From contig NZ_JAIMCG010000004.1 of NCBI RefSeq assembly GCF_019795295.1, positions 186,001 to 250,000 on the forward strand: a DNA stretch of 64,000 nucleotides. Direction: 5' to 3'. The stretch comes from Cupriavidus sp. AU9028. Its GTDB lineage: Bacteria > Pseudomonadota > Gammaproteobacteria > Burkholderiales > Burkholderiaceae. The notes under the pieces were generated by a model. The model did not search any database, was not told the DNA's origin, and was given only the letters and a program-made list of their open reading frames with translations. Below, one piece after another: positions 39,138 to 48,378 of this stretch (its first letter is position 1; every line of letters starts with the position of its first letter). A program made the position numbers and the translations under genes.

Positions 39138-40091
39138 TCAGTTCTCCAGCATCGGCCGCCCGAGCATCCGCGCCAGCACCGCCTCCGGCGAATGCGTCTT
39201 GTCGGCAATCGCGCGCGGATCGAGGTAGTAGGTCTGCTCCATCATTGCGCGGCCGCGCATCGCCGCGTGCAGCACCTGGTCGCTGAAGACGATCCAGGTC
39301 GACCCCGGCGGGAAATGGAATTCCTGCTGCGGCACCTTCGTCTGGTAGTCCAGATCGGCCTTGGCCAGGTCGTGCAGCTGCAGCATGCGGTGGTCGTATT
39401 CCGAGCGCTTGCGCTTGGTGATGCGCAGCTGCTTCATCAGCCACGCCTGCCCCGGCCACATGCCGCGCGTCTGCGGCACGAAGCGGTTGGCGAAGTCGGC
39501 AAACGGTTCGCCGACCCGCCACACGCGCGGCGCCTGGGGGTCGATGTTGTGGAACACGCGCAGCAGCCGCTTGCCGAGCATCGGGTTGGACGGGAAGGAA
39601 TCCACATGCAGCCGCGTATCGTCCTTGCGCCAGCTTACCGGGCGGCCGGCGATCTCGCTGGGCCGCAGCGAGGTGCCGGCGCGCTCCAGCCACGGGCCGT
39701 AGTCAGGGAACAACGACAACACGAGCTGCTCGCTGAGCTGCGCGTAGCGCCGCACCAGCGCGGTCAGGTCCGCCAGATCCTTGTCGCTGCCAACCGCGCC
39801 GCGCACCGTCGATTCGGTGGAACGCAGGTTGATGTTCTTGGACTTGCCGTCGGACCAGCGGCTGTCGAGAAAGCGCTCCTCGCCCGGTTCGAAGCGGAAA
39901 TGCAGGTCCGGGAAGTACAGCACCGCGCCCTGCTCCAGGTCGCGGCGCAGGCCGGCCGCGGTTTCCGCACGCAACTGCGGTGCCCACACCGTGTAGGGCT
40001 GCGGCCGGATCAGATCCAGCCCGCCAGTTGCCGGGAACGGCTGCGCAGCGGCAGCCTGGCTTTCGGGACGCAGAGCGGTTTGAGCGGACAT
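39138..40091 (-). CDS. kdoO: Kdo hydroxylase (Fe(II)/2-oxoglutarate-dependent KdoO)
   Basis: A 317-residue protein of the Kdo hydroxylase family. The iron-binding HxD is in RLHVDSFPSNPML, with the distal His in FSDQVLHAAMRGRAMMEQTYYL. Other family blocks are ERFLDSRWSDGKSKNINLR, FHNIDPQAPRVWRVGEPF and FHFPPGSTWIVF. KdoO converts the outer Kdo of the LPS inner core to Ko, a modification known in Burkholderia and relatives. It is a single-gene unit here; the lipid A acyltransferases are 3 kb away. Confidence 0.9.
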   Translation of the reverse strand: MSAQTALRPESQAAAAQPFPATGGLDLIRPQPYTVWAPQLRAETAAGLRRDLEQGAVLYFPDLHFRFEPGEERFLDSRWSDGKSKNINLRSTESTVRGAVGSDKDLADLTALVRRYAQLSEQLVLSLFPDYGPWLERAGTSLRPSEIAGRPVSWRKDDTRLHVDSFPSNPMLGKRLLRVFHNIDPQAPRVWRVGEPFADFANRFVPQTRGMWPGQAWLMKQLRITKRKRSEYDHRMLQLHDLAKADLDYQTKVPQQEFHFPPGSTWIVFSDQVLHAAMRGRAMMEQTYYLDPRAIADKTHSPEAVLARMLGRPMLEN

Positions 40092-40240
40092 CGTCTTCCT
40101 CGGAATGCTGGGGCGTGGAACGCCGGCGGAGCCAGGGTCCGGCCATCGATGATGGGGACCGGCGACAGCCGCGATTCTACCGCTGTCCCACGGTGCATGC
40201 TCCCGGCACGCCCCGGCCCCGCATCCGGTGCGAATGCCCT

Positions 40241-40270
40241 CTTGAAGCCGCGCAAGACGGCACTACATTC
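40241..40270 (+). promoter_or_regulatory. Possible heat-shock (sigma32-type) promoter for the Hsp20 genes
   Basis: CTTGAAG is followed after about 16 bases by a TACATT element, roughly 105 bp before the first hsp20 start. The -35 fits the sigma32 consensus CTTGAAA well; the -10 is poor. The downstream genes make a heat-shock promoter likely. Confidence 0.4.
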
Positions 40271-40375
40271 GATGCCAGAGACGGCCGCATCGACGCCCCC
40301 CGCGGCGCTACGGCGGTCGCCGCGTCCCTTACGCAAGACAGTTTTGCAGTAGCCCCCTTTGCAAGGAGGAAAACC

Positions 40376-40912
40376 ATGTACGGATCATTGCTCAGTGCTC
40401 CGGGCACGCTGTTCGCCGAATTTGACCGGCTGCAACGCGAACTGCAGCAGGCCTTCACCACCCCCAGCAGCATCCGCGCAGTGGCGCGCGGCAGCTTCCC
40501 CGCGGTCAACATCGGCACCACGCCCGCCAGCGTCGAAATCTACGCCTTCGCGCCCGGCATCGATCCGGCCTCGCTCGAAGTCAGCGTCGACCGCGGCCTG
40601 CTGACCATCGCCGGCCAGCGCCTGGCACAGGGCGCGGCCTCGGGCGGCGCCGACCCGGAAGCGAATGCCGCCGCCGACTACGGCGCGGGCAAGGAGGCCG
40701 AGGGCGCTGCCGCCCAATCGGCCCCGGCGAGCCAGGGCCGCGACGTCAACGTCTATGTGCGCGAGCGCTTCAACGGCAGCTTCCGCCGCGTCATCACGCT
40801 GCCCGAAGACGTCGATACCGCCCGCATCGAAGCGGTCTACCGCGATGGCGTGCTGCGCATCTCGGTCGCCCGTCGCGAAGCCGCGCAACCGCGCCGGATC
40901 ACGGTCAGCTGA
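40376..40912 (+). CDS. Hsp20/alpha-crystallin family small heat-shock protein
   Basis: A 178-residue small heat-shock protein. Residues 1-40 are the N-terminal arm (SAPGTLFAEFDRLQRELQQAF). The alpha-crystallin domain begins at FPAVNIGTTPASVEIYAFAPGIDPASLEVSVDRG and ends VYRDGVLRISVARREA. A roughly 35-residue Ala/Gly/Asp-rich insertion splits the domain after GQRLAQG. A strong AGGAGG site precedes the ATG. It holds unfolding proteins in the cytoplasm. It is followed 74 bp later by a second hsp20 gene. Confidence 0.93.
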   Translation: MYGSLLSAPGTLFAEFDRLQRELQQAFTTPSSIRAVARGSFPAVNIGTTPASVEIYAFAPGIDPASLEVSVDRGLLTIAGQRLAQGAASGGADPEANAAADYGAGKEAEGAAAQSAPASQGRDVNVYVRERFNGSFRRVITLPEDVDTARIEAVYRDGVLRISVARREAAQPRRITVS

Positions 40913-40986
40913 TGGCCTGAGGGCGAGGAAACGAGATCGTCATGCCGCCGGCCCCGGCCGGCGCAATTCGTGACAGGAGAATCACC

Positions 40987-41364
40987 ATGAATCAGCGTGC
41001 CATTGCCAACCACGAGGACAGCCAGCGCGAAGCGACGCCGCTGGTGCCCCGCGTCGATGTGTCCGAGGACGCCACCGGCATCACCGTGCTGGCCGACCTG
41101 CCCGGCGTCAGCCGCGACGGCCTGCATGTGCGCGTCGACAACGACAGCCTGACCATCGAGGGCGAGATCCAGCCGGATCTGCCCGAAGGGCTGGAGCCGG
41201 TCTACGCCGAAGTGCAGGTGGCGCGCTACAAGCGCGTCTTCACGCTGAGCCGCGAGCTCGACAGCGGCGCCATCTCGGCATCGCTGAAGGACGGCGTGCT
41301 GAACCTGCGCATTCCGAAGCAAGCCCATGCCCAGCCGCGCCGGATCGAGGTGAAGGTCGGCTGA
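40987..41364 (+). CDS. Hsp20/alpha-crystallin family small heat-shock protein
   Basis: A 125-residue small heat-shock protein, shorter than the upstream paralogue. The alpha-crystallin domain runs from VPRVDVSEDATGITVLADLPGV through SLTIEGEIQ to LKDGVLNLRIPKQ. AGGAGA precedes the ATG at 40987. Two unequal Hsp20 proteins in tandem are common in Burkholderiales and may co-assemble. A strong terminator follows. Confidence 0.93.
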   Translation: MNQRAIANHEDSQREATPLVPRVDVSEDATGITVLADLPGVSRDGLHVRVDNDSLTIEGEIQPDLPEGLEPVYAEVQVARYKRVFTLSRELDSGAISASLKDGVLNLRIPKQAHAQPRRIEVKVG

Positions 41365-41396
41365 TGGGGCCGGCATCGTCCGGCCAATCGACGTAA

Positions 41397-41438
41397 AAAG
41401 GCCCCCGCCACATTGCCGTGGCGGGGGCCTTTCTTGTT
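41397..41438. terminator. Intrinsic bidirectional terminator between hsp20 and metK
   Basis: A perfect 15-bp stem, AAAGGCCCCCGCCAC and GTGGCGGGGGCCTTT, surrounds the loop ATTGCC. It is flanked by an A-run on the left and CTTGTTT on the right, so it can stop transcription from both convergent genes. Confidence 0.95.
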
Positions 41439-41474
41439 TGCAGCAGGAAGGACCGGCCCTCCCGGCAGCCGGGC

Positions 41475-42638
41475 TTACAGGCCGGCGGCGGCGCGCAGCG
41501 CGGCGGCCTTGTCGGTCGCCTCCCACGAGAATTCCGGCTCCTCGCGGCCGAAGTGGCCGTAGGCAGCGGTCTTCTGATAGATCGGGCGCAGCAGATCCAG
41601 CATCTGCACGATGCCCTTCGGGCGCAGATCGAAGTGCTCCAGCACCAGGCGGGCGATCGCGTCGTCCGGAATGCGGCCGGTGCCTTCGGTGTAGACCGTC
41701 ACGTTGATCGGCCGCGCCACGCCGATGGCATAGCTGACCTGCACCTGGCACTGTCGCGCGAGGCCGGCCGCGACAATGTTCTTGGCGACATAGCGCGCTG
41801 CGTACGCCGCCGAGCGGTCCACCTTGGACGGATCCTTGCCCGAGAAGGCGCCACCGCCGTGGGGCGCCGCGCCACCGTAGGTGTCGACGATGATCTTGCG
41901 GCCAGTCAGGCCGCAGTCGCCCTGCGGGCCACCGATCACGAAGCGCCCGGTCGGGTTGACCAGGTACTTGGTGTCCTTGAGCATCTCCGCCGGCAGCACC
42001 GGCTTGATGATCTCCTCGACCACCGCCTCCTGGATCTGCGTCTGGGTGATGTCCGGCGCGTGCTGGGTCGACAGCACCACCGTATCGACGCTATGCGGAC
42101 GACCGTCCACATAGCGCACGGTCACCTGCGACTTCGCGTCGGGACGCAGCCAGGGCAGGCGGCCGTCGCGGCGCAGTTGCGACTGACGCTCTACCAGGCG
42201 ATGCGAGTAGTAGATCGGGAACGGCATCAGCTCCGGCGTCTCGTCGCAGGCATAGCCGAACATCAGGCCCTGGTCACCGGCGCCCTGGTTCAGATAATCG
42301 TCCGAGGCGCGGTCGACGCCCTGGGCAATATCCGGCGATTGCTTGTCGTACGCGACCAACACCGCGCAGCCCTTGTAATCGATGCCGTACTCGGTGTTGT
42401 CGTAGCCGATGCGCTTGATGGTGTCGCGGGCGACCTGAATGTAATCGACGTTGGCCGACGTGGTAATTTCCCCGGCCAGCACCACCAGCCCGGTGTTGCA
42501 CAGCGTCTCGGCGGCGACACGGGCGTATTTGTCCTGCGCCAGGATGGCATCGAGGACGGCGTCGGAAATCTGGTCGGCGACCTTGTCGGGATGGCCTTCG
42601 GAGACGGATTCCGAAGTAAACAGGAAGTCGTTTGCCAC
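41475..42638 (-). CDS. metK: S-adenosylmethionine synthase
   Basis: A 387-residue MetK beginning [20 protein letters not shown], with [40 protein letters not shown] and [13 protein letters not shown]. It makes SAM from methionine and ATP. The start is GTG at 42638 with GGAGA about 10 bases upstream. The 160-base leader carries a SAM-II-like aptamer at its 5' end and a GGTTGGC/GCCAACC stem next to the ribosome site. It is divergent from the lipid acyltransferase genes. Confidence 0.97.
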   Translation of the reverse strand: MANDFLFTSESVSEGHPDKVADQISDAVLDAILAQDKYARVAAETLCNTGLVVLAGEITTSANVDYIQVARDTIKRIGYDNTEYGIDYKGCAVLVAYDKQSPDIAQGVDRASDDYLNQGAGDQGLMFGYACDETPELMPFPIYYSHRLVERQSQLRRDGRLPWLRPDAKSQVTVRYVDGRPHSVDTVVLSTQHAPDITQTQIQEAVVEEIIKPVLPAEMLKDTKYLVNPTGRFVIGGPQGDCGLTGRKIIVDTYGGAAPHGGGAFSGKDPSKVDRSAAYAARYVAKNIVAAGLARQCQVQVSYAIGVARPINVTVYTEGTGRIPDDAIARLVLEHFDLRPKGIVQMLDLLRPIYQKTAAYGHFGREEPEFSWEATDKAAALRAAAGL

Positions 42639-42727
42639 GAACTTTTCTCCAGGTTGGCTAATCAGCGGCTGCTAGCTTTTGTGCTTTTAGGGCTATTGCG
42701 CGCCAACCATGCTGAGCTCGGGCGGCG

Positions 42728-42800
42728 ACGCTTTAGCGGTATTTGGGCGAACCTGTGCGGTCCGCATCGCCCCGCAAGTTGTCAGTTAACTCGGCGATGC
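42728..42800 (-). promoter_or_regulatory. SAM-II-like riboswitch in the metK leader
   Basis: Helix P1 is perfect: GCATCGCC (42800-42793) pairs with GGCGATGC (42771-42764). The loop GAGTTAACTGACAACTTGCG matches the SAM-II GAUUU...UUGC loop, and AAATACCGCTAAAG matches the conserved AAAUG-x-GCUAAA-AG 3' strand. GCGG/CCGC and TGAC/GTCG can form the pseudoknot. A TATAAT -10 ends 5 bases upstream. The element would let SAM shut off its own synthase. Confidence 0.72.
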
Positions 42801-42804
42801 GCGG

Positions 42805-42811
42805 TATTATA
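42805..42811. promoter_or_regulatory. Overlapping divergent -10 elements for metK and the acyltransferase operon
   Basis: The palindromic GCGCGGTATTATACGCGC holds TATAAT on the minus strand for metK and TATTAT on the plus strand for the acyltransferases. The two promoters therefore share the same bases and should compete for RNA polymerase. Confidence 0.6.
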
Positions 42812-42942
42812 CGCGCCTGCAAGCTGCGGCGCAGCCGCTCGCGCGAAGCGGACCCTTGAACAAAAACAACACTGAAGCGGCGACGTTCCGGCGCAACCGG
42901 ACGCCCCGAACGCCCGCGCCGCCACGCAGTCGTATTGATTCG

Positions 42943-43839
42943 ATGACTTTTCTGTTCTGGCTGATCTCCCGTCTGCCACTGCGCTGGCTTCAGGCAGCCG
43001 GCGGCGCCCTGGGCCTGTTCGCCGCCCGGCTTCCCGGCCGGTATCACGACCGTCTGCGCGCCAACTTCCTGCACGCCTTTCCCGACGCCACCCCGGCCAT
43101 GATCGACGAGGCCGCACGCTCCGCTGGCCGGATGATCCTCGAGATGCCGTATTTCTGGAGCCGGCCGGTCATCAAAGCCCAGCTGTACGACTTCGACGAG
43201 ATCGTCTGGCCCAGGGTGGAGCAACTGCTGGAAGAGGGCCGCGGACTGATTGTCCTTACGCCGCATCTAGGCTGTTTCGAAGTGCTGCCGCAGTCTTATG
43301 CCGTGCGCGGGCCGGTCACGGCCATGTTCAAGCCGCCGAGCCAGCCCTGGCTGCGCGAGTGGATCGCAAAGATGCGCAGCCGTCACAACATGGCGATGGC
43401 GCCCGCCAATCCTCGCGGGGTCCGCATGCTGGTCAAGGCGCTCAAGCGCGGCGAAGCCATTGGCATCCTGCCCGATCAGGTGCCGACCGGTGGCGAAGGC
43501 GCCTGGGCCCCGTTCTTCGGCCGCCCCGCCTACACCATGACGCTGGTACAGCGTCTGCAACAATGGAGCGGCGCCCCGCTGGCGATCGTTGCCGCCGTGC
43601 GCCTGCCACAGGGCGCCGGCTATCGGGCCCACATCCGCGTCATCGATGACATGCTGCCCGACGATCCCGCCGAGGCGGCCGCCGTGATCAACCGCACGGT
43701 CGAGGAGCTGATCGCCCTGGCCCCGACCCAGTACTTGTGGGGCTACAACCGCTACAAGCATCCCGCCGGGGCGGAGTTGCCCCCCGCGGTCGATGCCCGG
43801 GCGGCAATGCCGGCCCCGGAAACCACAGAAAACAGATGA
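42943..43839 (+). CDS. Lysophospholipid/lipid A-type acyltransferase (LpxL/HtrB family), first copy
   Basis: A 298-residue inner-membrane acyltransferase. An N-terminal hydrophobic segment (FLFWLISRLPLRWLQAAGGA) is followed by the HX4E motif in LTPHLGCFEVL, then GILPDQVPTGGEGAWAPFFG. The family adds secondary acyl chains to lipid A. I use the ATG at 42943; a TTG at 42856 would give 29 more residues but no better signal. It overlaps the second copy by ATGA, so both are translated together. Which lipid A position it serves is unknown. Confidence 0.9.
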   Translation: MTFLFWLISRLPLRWLQAAGGALGLFAARLPGRYHDRLRANFLHAFPDATPAMIDEAARSAGRMILEMPYFWSRPVIKAQLYDFDEIVWPRVEQLLEEGRGLIVLTPHLGCFEVLPQSYAVRGPVTAMFKPPSQPWLREWIAKMRSRHNMAMAPANPRGVRMLVKALKRGEAIGILPDQVPTGGEGAWAPFFGRPAYTMTLVQRLQQWSGAPLAIVAAVRLPQGAGYRAHIRVIDDMLPDDPAEAAAVINRTVEELIALAPTQYLWGYNRYKHPAGAELPPAVDARAAMPAPETTENR

Positions 43840-44729
43840 GCCGTTTCATGACCACGCTGGGCATCGGTCTGCTGACCGTGCTCGGCAAGCTGCCCTACCC
43901 CCTGGTGGCCCGTTTCGGCGAGGCGCTGGGCAGCCTGCTGTACCGCATTCCGAGCAGCCGCCGGCGCGTGGTGCAGGCCAACCTGCGGCTGGCCTTCCCC
44001 GACAAGAGCGACGCCCAGATCGAAGAGCTGTCGCGGCAGTCGTTTCGTTCGGTCTTTCGCAGCTTCGCAGAGCGCGGCATTTTCTGGACCGGCAGCGAGG
44101 CGCAGATGCGCCGCTGGGTGCAGATCGACGACCAGGCAGACCTGGTGGCGCTGGACGGCACGCCTCACATCCTCGTCACGCTGCACCTGGCGGGGGTCGA
44201 AGCGGGCGCGATCCGGCTGACCATCCACCTGCGCGACCATGTCGGCCGCTCGGGTGCCTCGCTGTACACCAAACAGAAGAACGACCTGTTCGACGCCTTC
44301 CTGAAGAAGGCGCGCGGCCGCTTCGGGGCGCAGATGATCGCGCGCAACGACAGCGCCCGCAACGTGCTGCGCTGCCTGAAGCAGGGCCAGGCCATGCAGC
44401 TGATCGCCGACATGGACTTCGGCGAGCGCGATTCGGAATTCGTGCCGTTCTTCGGCGTACAGGCCCTGACCCTGACCTCGGTGTCGCGGCTGGCGCGAGT
44501 CACCGGCGCCAAGGTGGTGCCGATCTATACCGAACAGTTGCCGGACTACCAGGGCTATGTGCTGCACATCCTGCCGGCCTGGGACAACTATCCTGGCGAG
44601 AGCGTGACCGAAGATACCCGCCGGATGAACGCCTTCTTCGAGGACTGCATCCGGCCCCGGATCGCCGAGTACTACTGGGTCCACAAGCGCTTCAAGCACC
44701 GCCCGCCCGGCGAACCCGATATATATTGA
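43836..44729 (+). CDS. Lysophospholipid/lipid A-type acyltransferase (LpxL/HtrB family), second copy
   Basis: A 297-residue paralogue of the preceding gene. It has an N-terminal hydrophobic segment (MTTLGIGLLTVLGKLPYPLV), the HX4E motif in LVTLHLAGVEAGA, and QLIADMDFGERDSEFVPFFG. The C-terminus ends YYWVHKRFKHRPPGE, a typical LpxL-family close. The ATG overlaps the first copy stop. Tandem copies in Burkholderiales probably provide two secondary acylations or two substrate preferences. It is followed 45 bp later by dapF on the same strand. Confidence 0.92.
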   Translation: MSRFMTTLGIGLLTVLGKLPYPLVARFGEALGSLLYRIPSSRRRVVQANLRLAFPDKSDAQIEELSRQSFRSVFRSFAERGIFWTGSEAQMRRWVQIDDQADLVALDGTPHILVTLHLAGVEAGAIRLTIHLRDHVGRSGASLYTKQKNDLFDAFLKKARGRFGAQMIARNDSARNVLRCLKQGQAMQLIADMDFGERDSEFVPFFGVQALTLTSVSRLARVTGAKVVPIYTEQLPDYQGYVLHILPAWDNYPGESVTEDTRRMNAFFEDCIRPRIAEYYWVHKRFKHRPPGEPDIY

Positions 44730-44774
44730 CGTTTCGGACCAGCCCCACCCCCGACCTGCATTCCCTGAACCGCC

Positions 44775-45644
44775 ATGAAGCTGCAATTCACCAAGATGCA
44801 CGGCGCCGGCAACGACTTCGTCGTGCTGGACGGCATTCACCAGACCCTGAACCTGACGCCCGAGCAGTGGCGGGCGCTCGCCAGCCGCCATTTCGGCGTC
44901 GGTGCGGACCAGATTCTGGTGGTGGAAAAGCCCAGCCGTGACGACGTCGATTTCCGCTATCGCATCTTCAACGCGGACGGCGGCGAGGTCGAACACTGCG
45001 GCAATGGCGCGCGCTGCTTCGTGCGCTTCGTCTCGGACCATGGCCTGACCGACAAGCGCTCGATCCGGGTCGAGGTGATGAACGGCGTCATCACGCTGAC
45101 GCTGCAGGACGACGGCCAGGTGACGGTGGACATGGGCGCGCCCGAGTTCGAGCCGTCCCGCATCCCCTTCGATCCGGCGCAGTCGCCGCAGCGCACCGAA
45201 GGCGACGACACGCTGTACGGGCTGGAAGTGAACGGTCGCACCGCGTGGATCTCGGCGGTGTCGATGGGCAACCCGCACGCGGTGCAGGTGGTGGACGACA
45301 CCGAGCTGTTCCCGGTGCGCGAGGACGGGCCCGTGATCGAGCAGCACGCGACCTTTCCGCGCCGCGTCAACGCCGGCTTCATGCAGGTCGTCGATCGCCA
45401 CTCGATCCGGCTGCGCGTCTACGAGCGCGGGGCCGGGGAGACGCTGGCCTGCGGCACTGGCGCCTGCGCGGCGGTGGTCGCGGGCATCCGGCGTGGCCTG
45501 CTGGACTCGCCGGTGCGGGTGCAGACCCATGGCGGCGAGCTGACCATCGCCTGGGAGGGAGCGGGAACCCCGGTGCGGATGACCGGGCCCGCCACCACGG
45601 TGTTCGAGGGCACCGTGGATATCGACGCGCTGATGGCCCGTTGA
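44775..45644 (+). CDS. dapF: Diaminopimelate epimerase
   Basis: A 289-residue DapF beginning [20 protein letters not shown]. The two catalytic cysteines are in [14 protein letters not shown] and [15 protein letters not shown], one per half of the pseudo-twofold fold. It converts LL- to meso-diaminopimelate for peptidoglycan and lysine. It follows the acyltransferase pair in the same direction, making an envelope-precursor run. It converges with pyrE. Confidence 0.97.
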   Translation: MKLQFTKMHGAGNDFVVLDGIHQTLNLTPEQWRALASRHFGVGADQILVVEKPSRDDVDFRYRIFNADGGEVEHCGNGARCFVRFVSDHGLTDKRSIRVEVMNGVITLTLQDDGQVTVDMGAPEFEPSRIPFDPAQSPQRTEGDDTLYGLEVNGRTAWISAVSMGNPHAVQVVDDTELFPVREDGPVIEQHATFPRRVNAGFMQVVDRHSIRLRVYERGAGETLACGTGACAAVVAGIRRGLLDSPVRVQTHGGELTIAWEGAGTPVRMTGPATTVFEGTVDIDALMAR

Positions 45645-45663
45645 CTCGGGCCGGCCCTCGGCG

Positions 45664-46344
45664 TCAGACGCCGTAGCGCTGTCGGTACGCGGCCACCGCA
45701 TCGCGGTGCGCCGCCAGCGACGAATCCTGGCCGGCGTCGAGATAGGCCAGCAGATCGGCCAGCGACGCGATCGCGATCACCGGCACGCCAAACTCGCGCT
45801 GCACGTCCTGCACCGCCGAATGCGTGCCGATCTGCTCGGCCGTGCCACTCTTTTCCATCCGGTCCAGCGCGATCAGCACCGCCGCCGGCTCCGCCCCCGC
45901 GGCGCGGATCATCTGCATCGACTCGCGCACCGAGGTGCCGGCCGAAATCACGTCGTCGACGATCACCACCTTGCCGCGCAGCTTGGCACCGACCAGCGTG
46001 CCGCCTTCGCCGTGGTCCTTGGCTTCCTTGCGGTTGTAGGCGAAGCCGACGTTGCGCCCCATCCCCGCCAGCGCCACTGCGGTGGCCGATGCCAGCGTGA
46101 TTCCCTTGTAGGCCGGGCCGAACAGCATGTCGAACTCGACGCCCGAGCCGAGCAGGGTTTTCGCATAGAATTGCGCCACCTGGCCGAGGGTCGCGCCCTC
46201 GTTGAACAGGCCCGCGTTGAAGAAATACGGCGACTTGCGGCCCGCCTTGGTGATGAATTCGCCAAACGACAGCACGCCCGCATCCAGCGCGAAGCGAATG
46301 AAGGTCTGGCTGAGCGCGTCGGTCTGCGTGGTCTGCTGCGTCAT
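45664..46344 (-). CDS. pyrE: Orotate phosphoribosyltransferase
   Basis: A 226-residue PyrE. It has [49 protein letters not shown], and the PRPP-binding loop [16 protein letters not shown]. It makes OMP from orotate and PRPP in pyrimidine synthesis. The ATG at 46344 begins MTQQTTQTD with a GAGAG-type site. It is divergent from exonuclease III, with only 30 bp between start codons, so their promoters must overlap. Confidence 0.97.
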   Translation of the reverse strand: MTQQTTQTDALSQTFIRFALDAGVLSFGEFITKAGRKSPYFFNAGLFNEGATLGQVAQFYAKTLLGSGVEFDMLFGPAYKGITLASATAVALAGMGRNVGFAYNRKEAKDHGEGGTLVGAKLRGKVVIVDDVISAGTSVRESMQMIRAAGAEPAAVLIALDRMEKSGTAEQIGTHSAVQDVQREFGVPVIAIASLADLLAYLDAGQDSSLAAHRDAVAAYRQRYGV

Positions 46345-46374
46345 CTTTTCTCTCTGAATCAAAAATTTCCCGCG

Positions 46375-47151
46375 ATGTTACGGATTATCAGTGCCAACCT
46401 CAACGGCATTCGCTCCGCCGCCAAGAAGGGCTTCTTCGAGTGGATGGCGAAGCAGGACGCCGACATGGTCTGCGTGCAGGAACTCAAGGCGCAGGAAGCG
46501 GACATGACCGAGGCCTTCCTCAGGCCGCACGGATATCACGGCTACTTCCACTATGCGCAGAAGAAGGGCTACAGCGGCGTCGGCCTGTACACCCGCCATC
46601 AGCCCGAGCGGGTCGTCTGCGGCTTCGGCAACGAGGAATTCGATAGCGAGGGGCGCTATGTCGAGGTCCAGTACCCGCATCTGGCGGTGATCTCCGTCTA
46701 TGTGCCGTCCGGCTCCAGCGGCGAAGAGCGGCAGCTGGCCAAGTACCGCTTCATGGAGGCCTTCCTGCCGCACCTGCTGCAACTGAAGGCGAGCGGGCGC
46801 GAAATCGTGCTGTGCGGAGATGTCAACATCGCGCACAAGGAAATCGACATCAAGAACTGGAAGGGCAACCTGAAGAACTCGGGCTTCCTGCCCGAGGAGC
46901 GCGCCTGGATCGGCGAACTGTTCGACGTGCACGGCTATGTCGACGTGTTCCGCAAGCTCGACCCGCGCCCCGACCAGTACACGTGGTGGAGCAACCGCGG
47001 CCAGGCCTACGCCAAGAACGTCGGCTGGCGCATTGACTACCACCTCGCCACCCCGAAGATCGCCGACACGGCAAAGCTGTGCTCGATCTACAAGGACGAG
47101 AAGTTCAGCGACCACGCGCCGTTGTCGATCGATTACGACTTCGCGCTGTAG
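46375..47151 (+). CDS. xth: Exodeoxyribonuclease III (AP endonuclease)
   Basis: A 258-residue EEP-family nuclease. It starts [15 protein letters not shown], with the metal-binding Glu in [10 protein letters not shown], the catalytic Asp/Asn pair in [13 protein letters not shown], and the C-terminal [10 protein letters not shown] and [11 protein letters not shown]. It cleaves abasic sites and has 3'-5' exonuclease activity. No ribosome site is obvious, and the promoter must lie within 30 bp or inside pyrE. It is followed by intergenic palindromes. Confidence 0.96.
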   Translation: MLRIISANLNGIRSAAKKGFFEWMAKQDADMVCVQELKAQEADMTEAFLRPHGYHGYFHYAQKKGYSGVGLYTRHQPERVVCGFGNEEFDSEGRYVEVQYPHLAVISVYVPSGSSGEERQLAKYRFMEAFLPHLLQLKASGREIVLCGDVNIAHKEIDIKNWKGNLKNSGFLPEERAWIGELFDVHGYVDVFRKLDPRPDQYTWWSNRGQAYAKNVGWRIDYHLATPKIADTAKLCSIYKDEKFSDHAPLSIDYDFAL

Positions 47152-47166
47152 GCGGCTCAAGGTTTG

Positions 47167-47284
47167 CTCCCCTCGCCCGCTTGCGGGAGAAGGGCCGGGG
47201 GAGAGGGCCATCCGAGCCGCGCCGCTTGCCGCCGCAGTTCTTCTCCCCTCGCCCGCTTGCGGGAGAGGGGCCGGGGGAGAGGGT
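47167..47284. repeat. Two GC-rich palindromic intergenic repeats
   Basis: Direct copies of CTCCCCTCGCCCGCTTGCGG with its GGGAGA...GGGGGAGAGGG arm lie at 47167-47208 and 47243-47284, between exonuclease III and argC, 34 bases apart. Confidence 0.8.
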
Positions 47285-47321
47285 AACAGCCCGCAATCCC
47301 GACACCCGCCCCACATCCCGC

Positions 47322-47327
47322 TACAAT
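47322..47327 (+). promoter_or_regulatory. Probable -10 element of the argC promoter
   Basis: TACAAT lies 80 bases before the argC ATG and just after the palindromic repeats, in the only stretch of the gap without repeats. Confidence 0.45.
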
Positions 47328-47407
47328 GACTCTTCGCCCGGCCGTCTACCAATTCACGGCCGACTCTTCACCATTCGCTATCCAGCGTTACACCTAGCGA
47401 GTCCCCC

Positions 47408-48355
47408 ATGGCATTCAAAGTGTTCGTCGACGGTCAGGAAGGCACCACCGGCCTGCGCCTGCTCGATTATCTGTCCGGTCGTCCCGATGTCGAACTGCTG
47501 CGTATCGCGGAAGACAAGCGCAAGGACTCGGCCGAGCGAGCACGCTTCCTGAACGCCGCGGACGTGGCCTTCCTGTGCCTGCCGGACGTTGCCTCGCGCG
47601 AGGCCGTGTCGCTGGTGACCAATCCGGATACCTGCGTCATCGACGCCAGCACGGCCTTCCGCACCGCCGACAACTGGGCCTACGGCCTGCCCGAGCTGGT
47701 GCGCGGCCAGCGCGAGAAGATCCGCGCCAGCAAGCGCATCGCCGTGCCCGGCTGCCACGCCAGCGCCTTCGTGCTGGCCGTGCGTCCGCTGGTCGACGCC
47801 GGCGTGATGCAGCCCGACTACCCGGTCACCGCGTTCTCGCTGACCGGCTACAGCGGCGGCGGCAAGAAGATGATTGCGGACTTCGAGGCCGGCGGCAATC
47901 CGAAGCTGGACAGCCCGCGCGCCTACGCCCTCGGCCTGGAGCACAAGCACCTGCCGGAAATGCGCGTGCAGACGGGCCTGGCCCAGGCGCCGATCTTCAG
48001 CCCGATCGTCGGCAAGTTCTACAAGGGTCTGGCCGTCACCGTGCCGGTGTTCCCCGACCGCCTGGCGCGCAAGGTCTCGCCCGAGCAGATCGTCGACATC
48101 TATCGCCGCCACTACGAGGGCGAGCAGTTCGTGCGCGTGATGAATGCCGCCAGTGACGAGAACCTGGACAACGGCTTCTTCGATGTGCAGGCCAACAACG
48201 ACACCAACCGGGTCGACTTGTTCGTGTTCGGCTCGGCCGAGCGCATCGTGCTGATGGCCCGCCTGGACAACCTGGGCAAGGGCGCGGCCGGCGCGGCCGT
48301 GCAATGCATGAACGTGCATATCGGCGCGGACGAGGCGACCGGGTTGGCCGCCTGA
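47408..48355 (+). CDS. argC: N-acetyl-gamma-glutamyl-phosphate reductase (type 2, short form)
   Basis: A 315-residue ArgC of the shorter type. It starts [22 protein letters not shown], with the catalytic Cys in [11 protein letters not shown], then [11 protein letters not shown] and LEHKHLPEM. It reduces N-acetylglutamyl phosphate in arginine synthesis. argB, which makes its substrate, is 8 kb away on the other strand. A large tandem-repeat block follows the stop. Confidence 0.95.
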   Translation: MAFKVFVDGQEGTTGLRLLDYLSGRPDVELLRIAEDKRKDSAERARFLNAADVAFLCLPDVASREAVSLVTNPDTCVIDASTAFRTADNWAYGLPELVRGQREKIRASKRIAVPGCHASAFVLAVRPLVDAGVMQPDYPVTAFSLTGYSGGGKKMIADFEAGGNPKLDSPRAYALGLEHKHLPEMRVQTGLAQAPIFSPIVGKFYKGLAVTVPVFPDRLARKVSPEQIVDIYRRHYEGEQFVRVMNAASDENLDNGFFDVQANNDTNRVDLFVFGSAERIVLMARLDNLGKGAAGAAVQCMNVHIGADEATGLAA

Positions 48356-48378
48356 GGCTTCGCGCACGGCGCCGAGAG

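Noticed and set aside
37318-39693. A 791-codon minus-strand frame opposite the AidB-like gene and part of kdoO
   Set aside because: It crosses an intergenic palindrome and two recognised genes and shows no domain.
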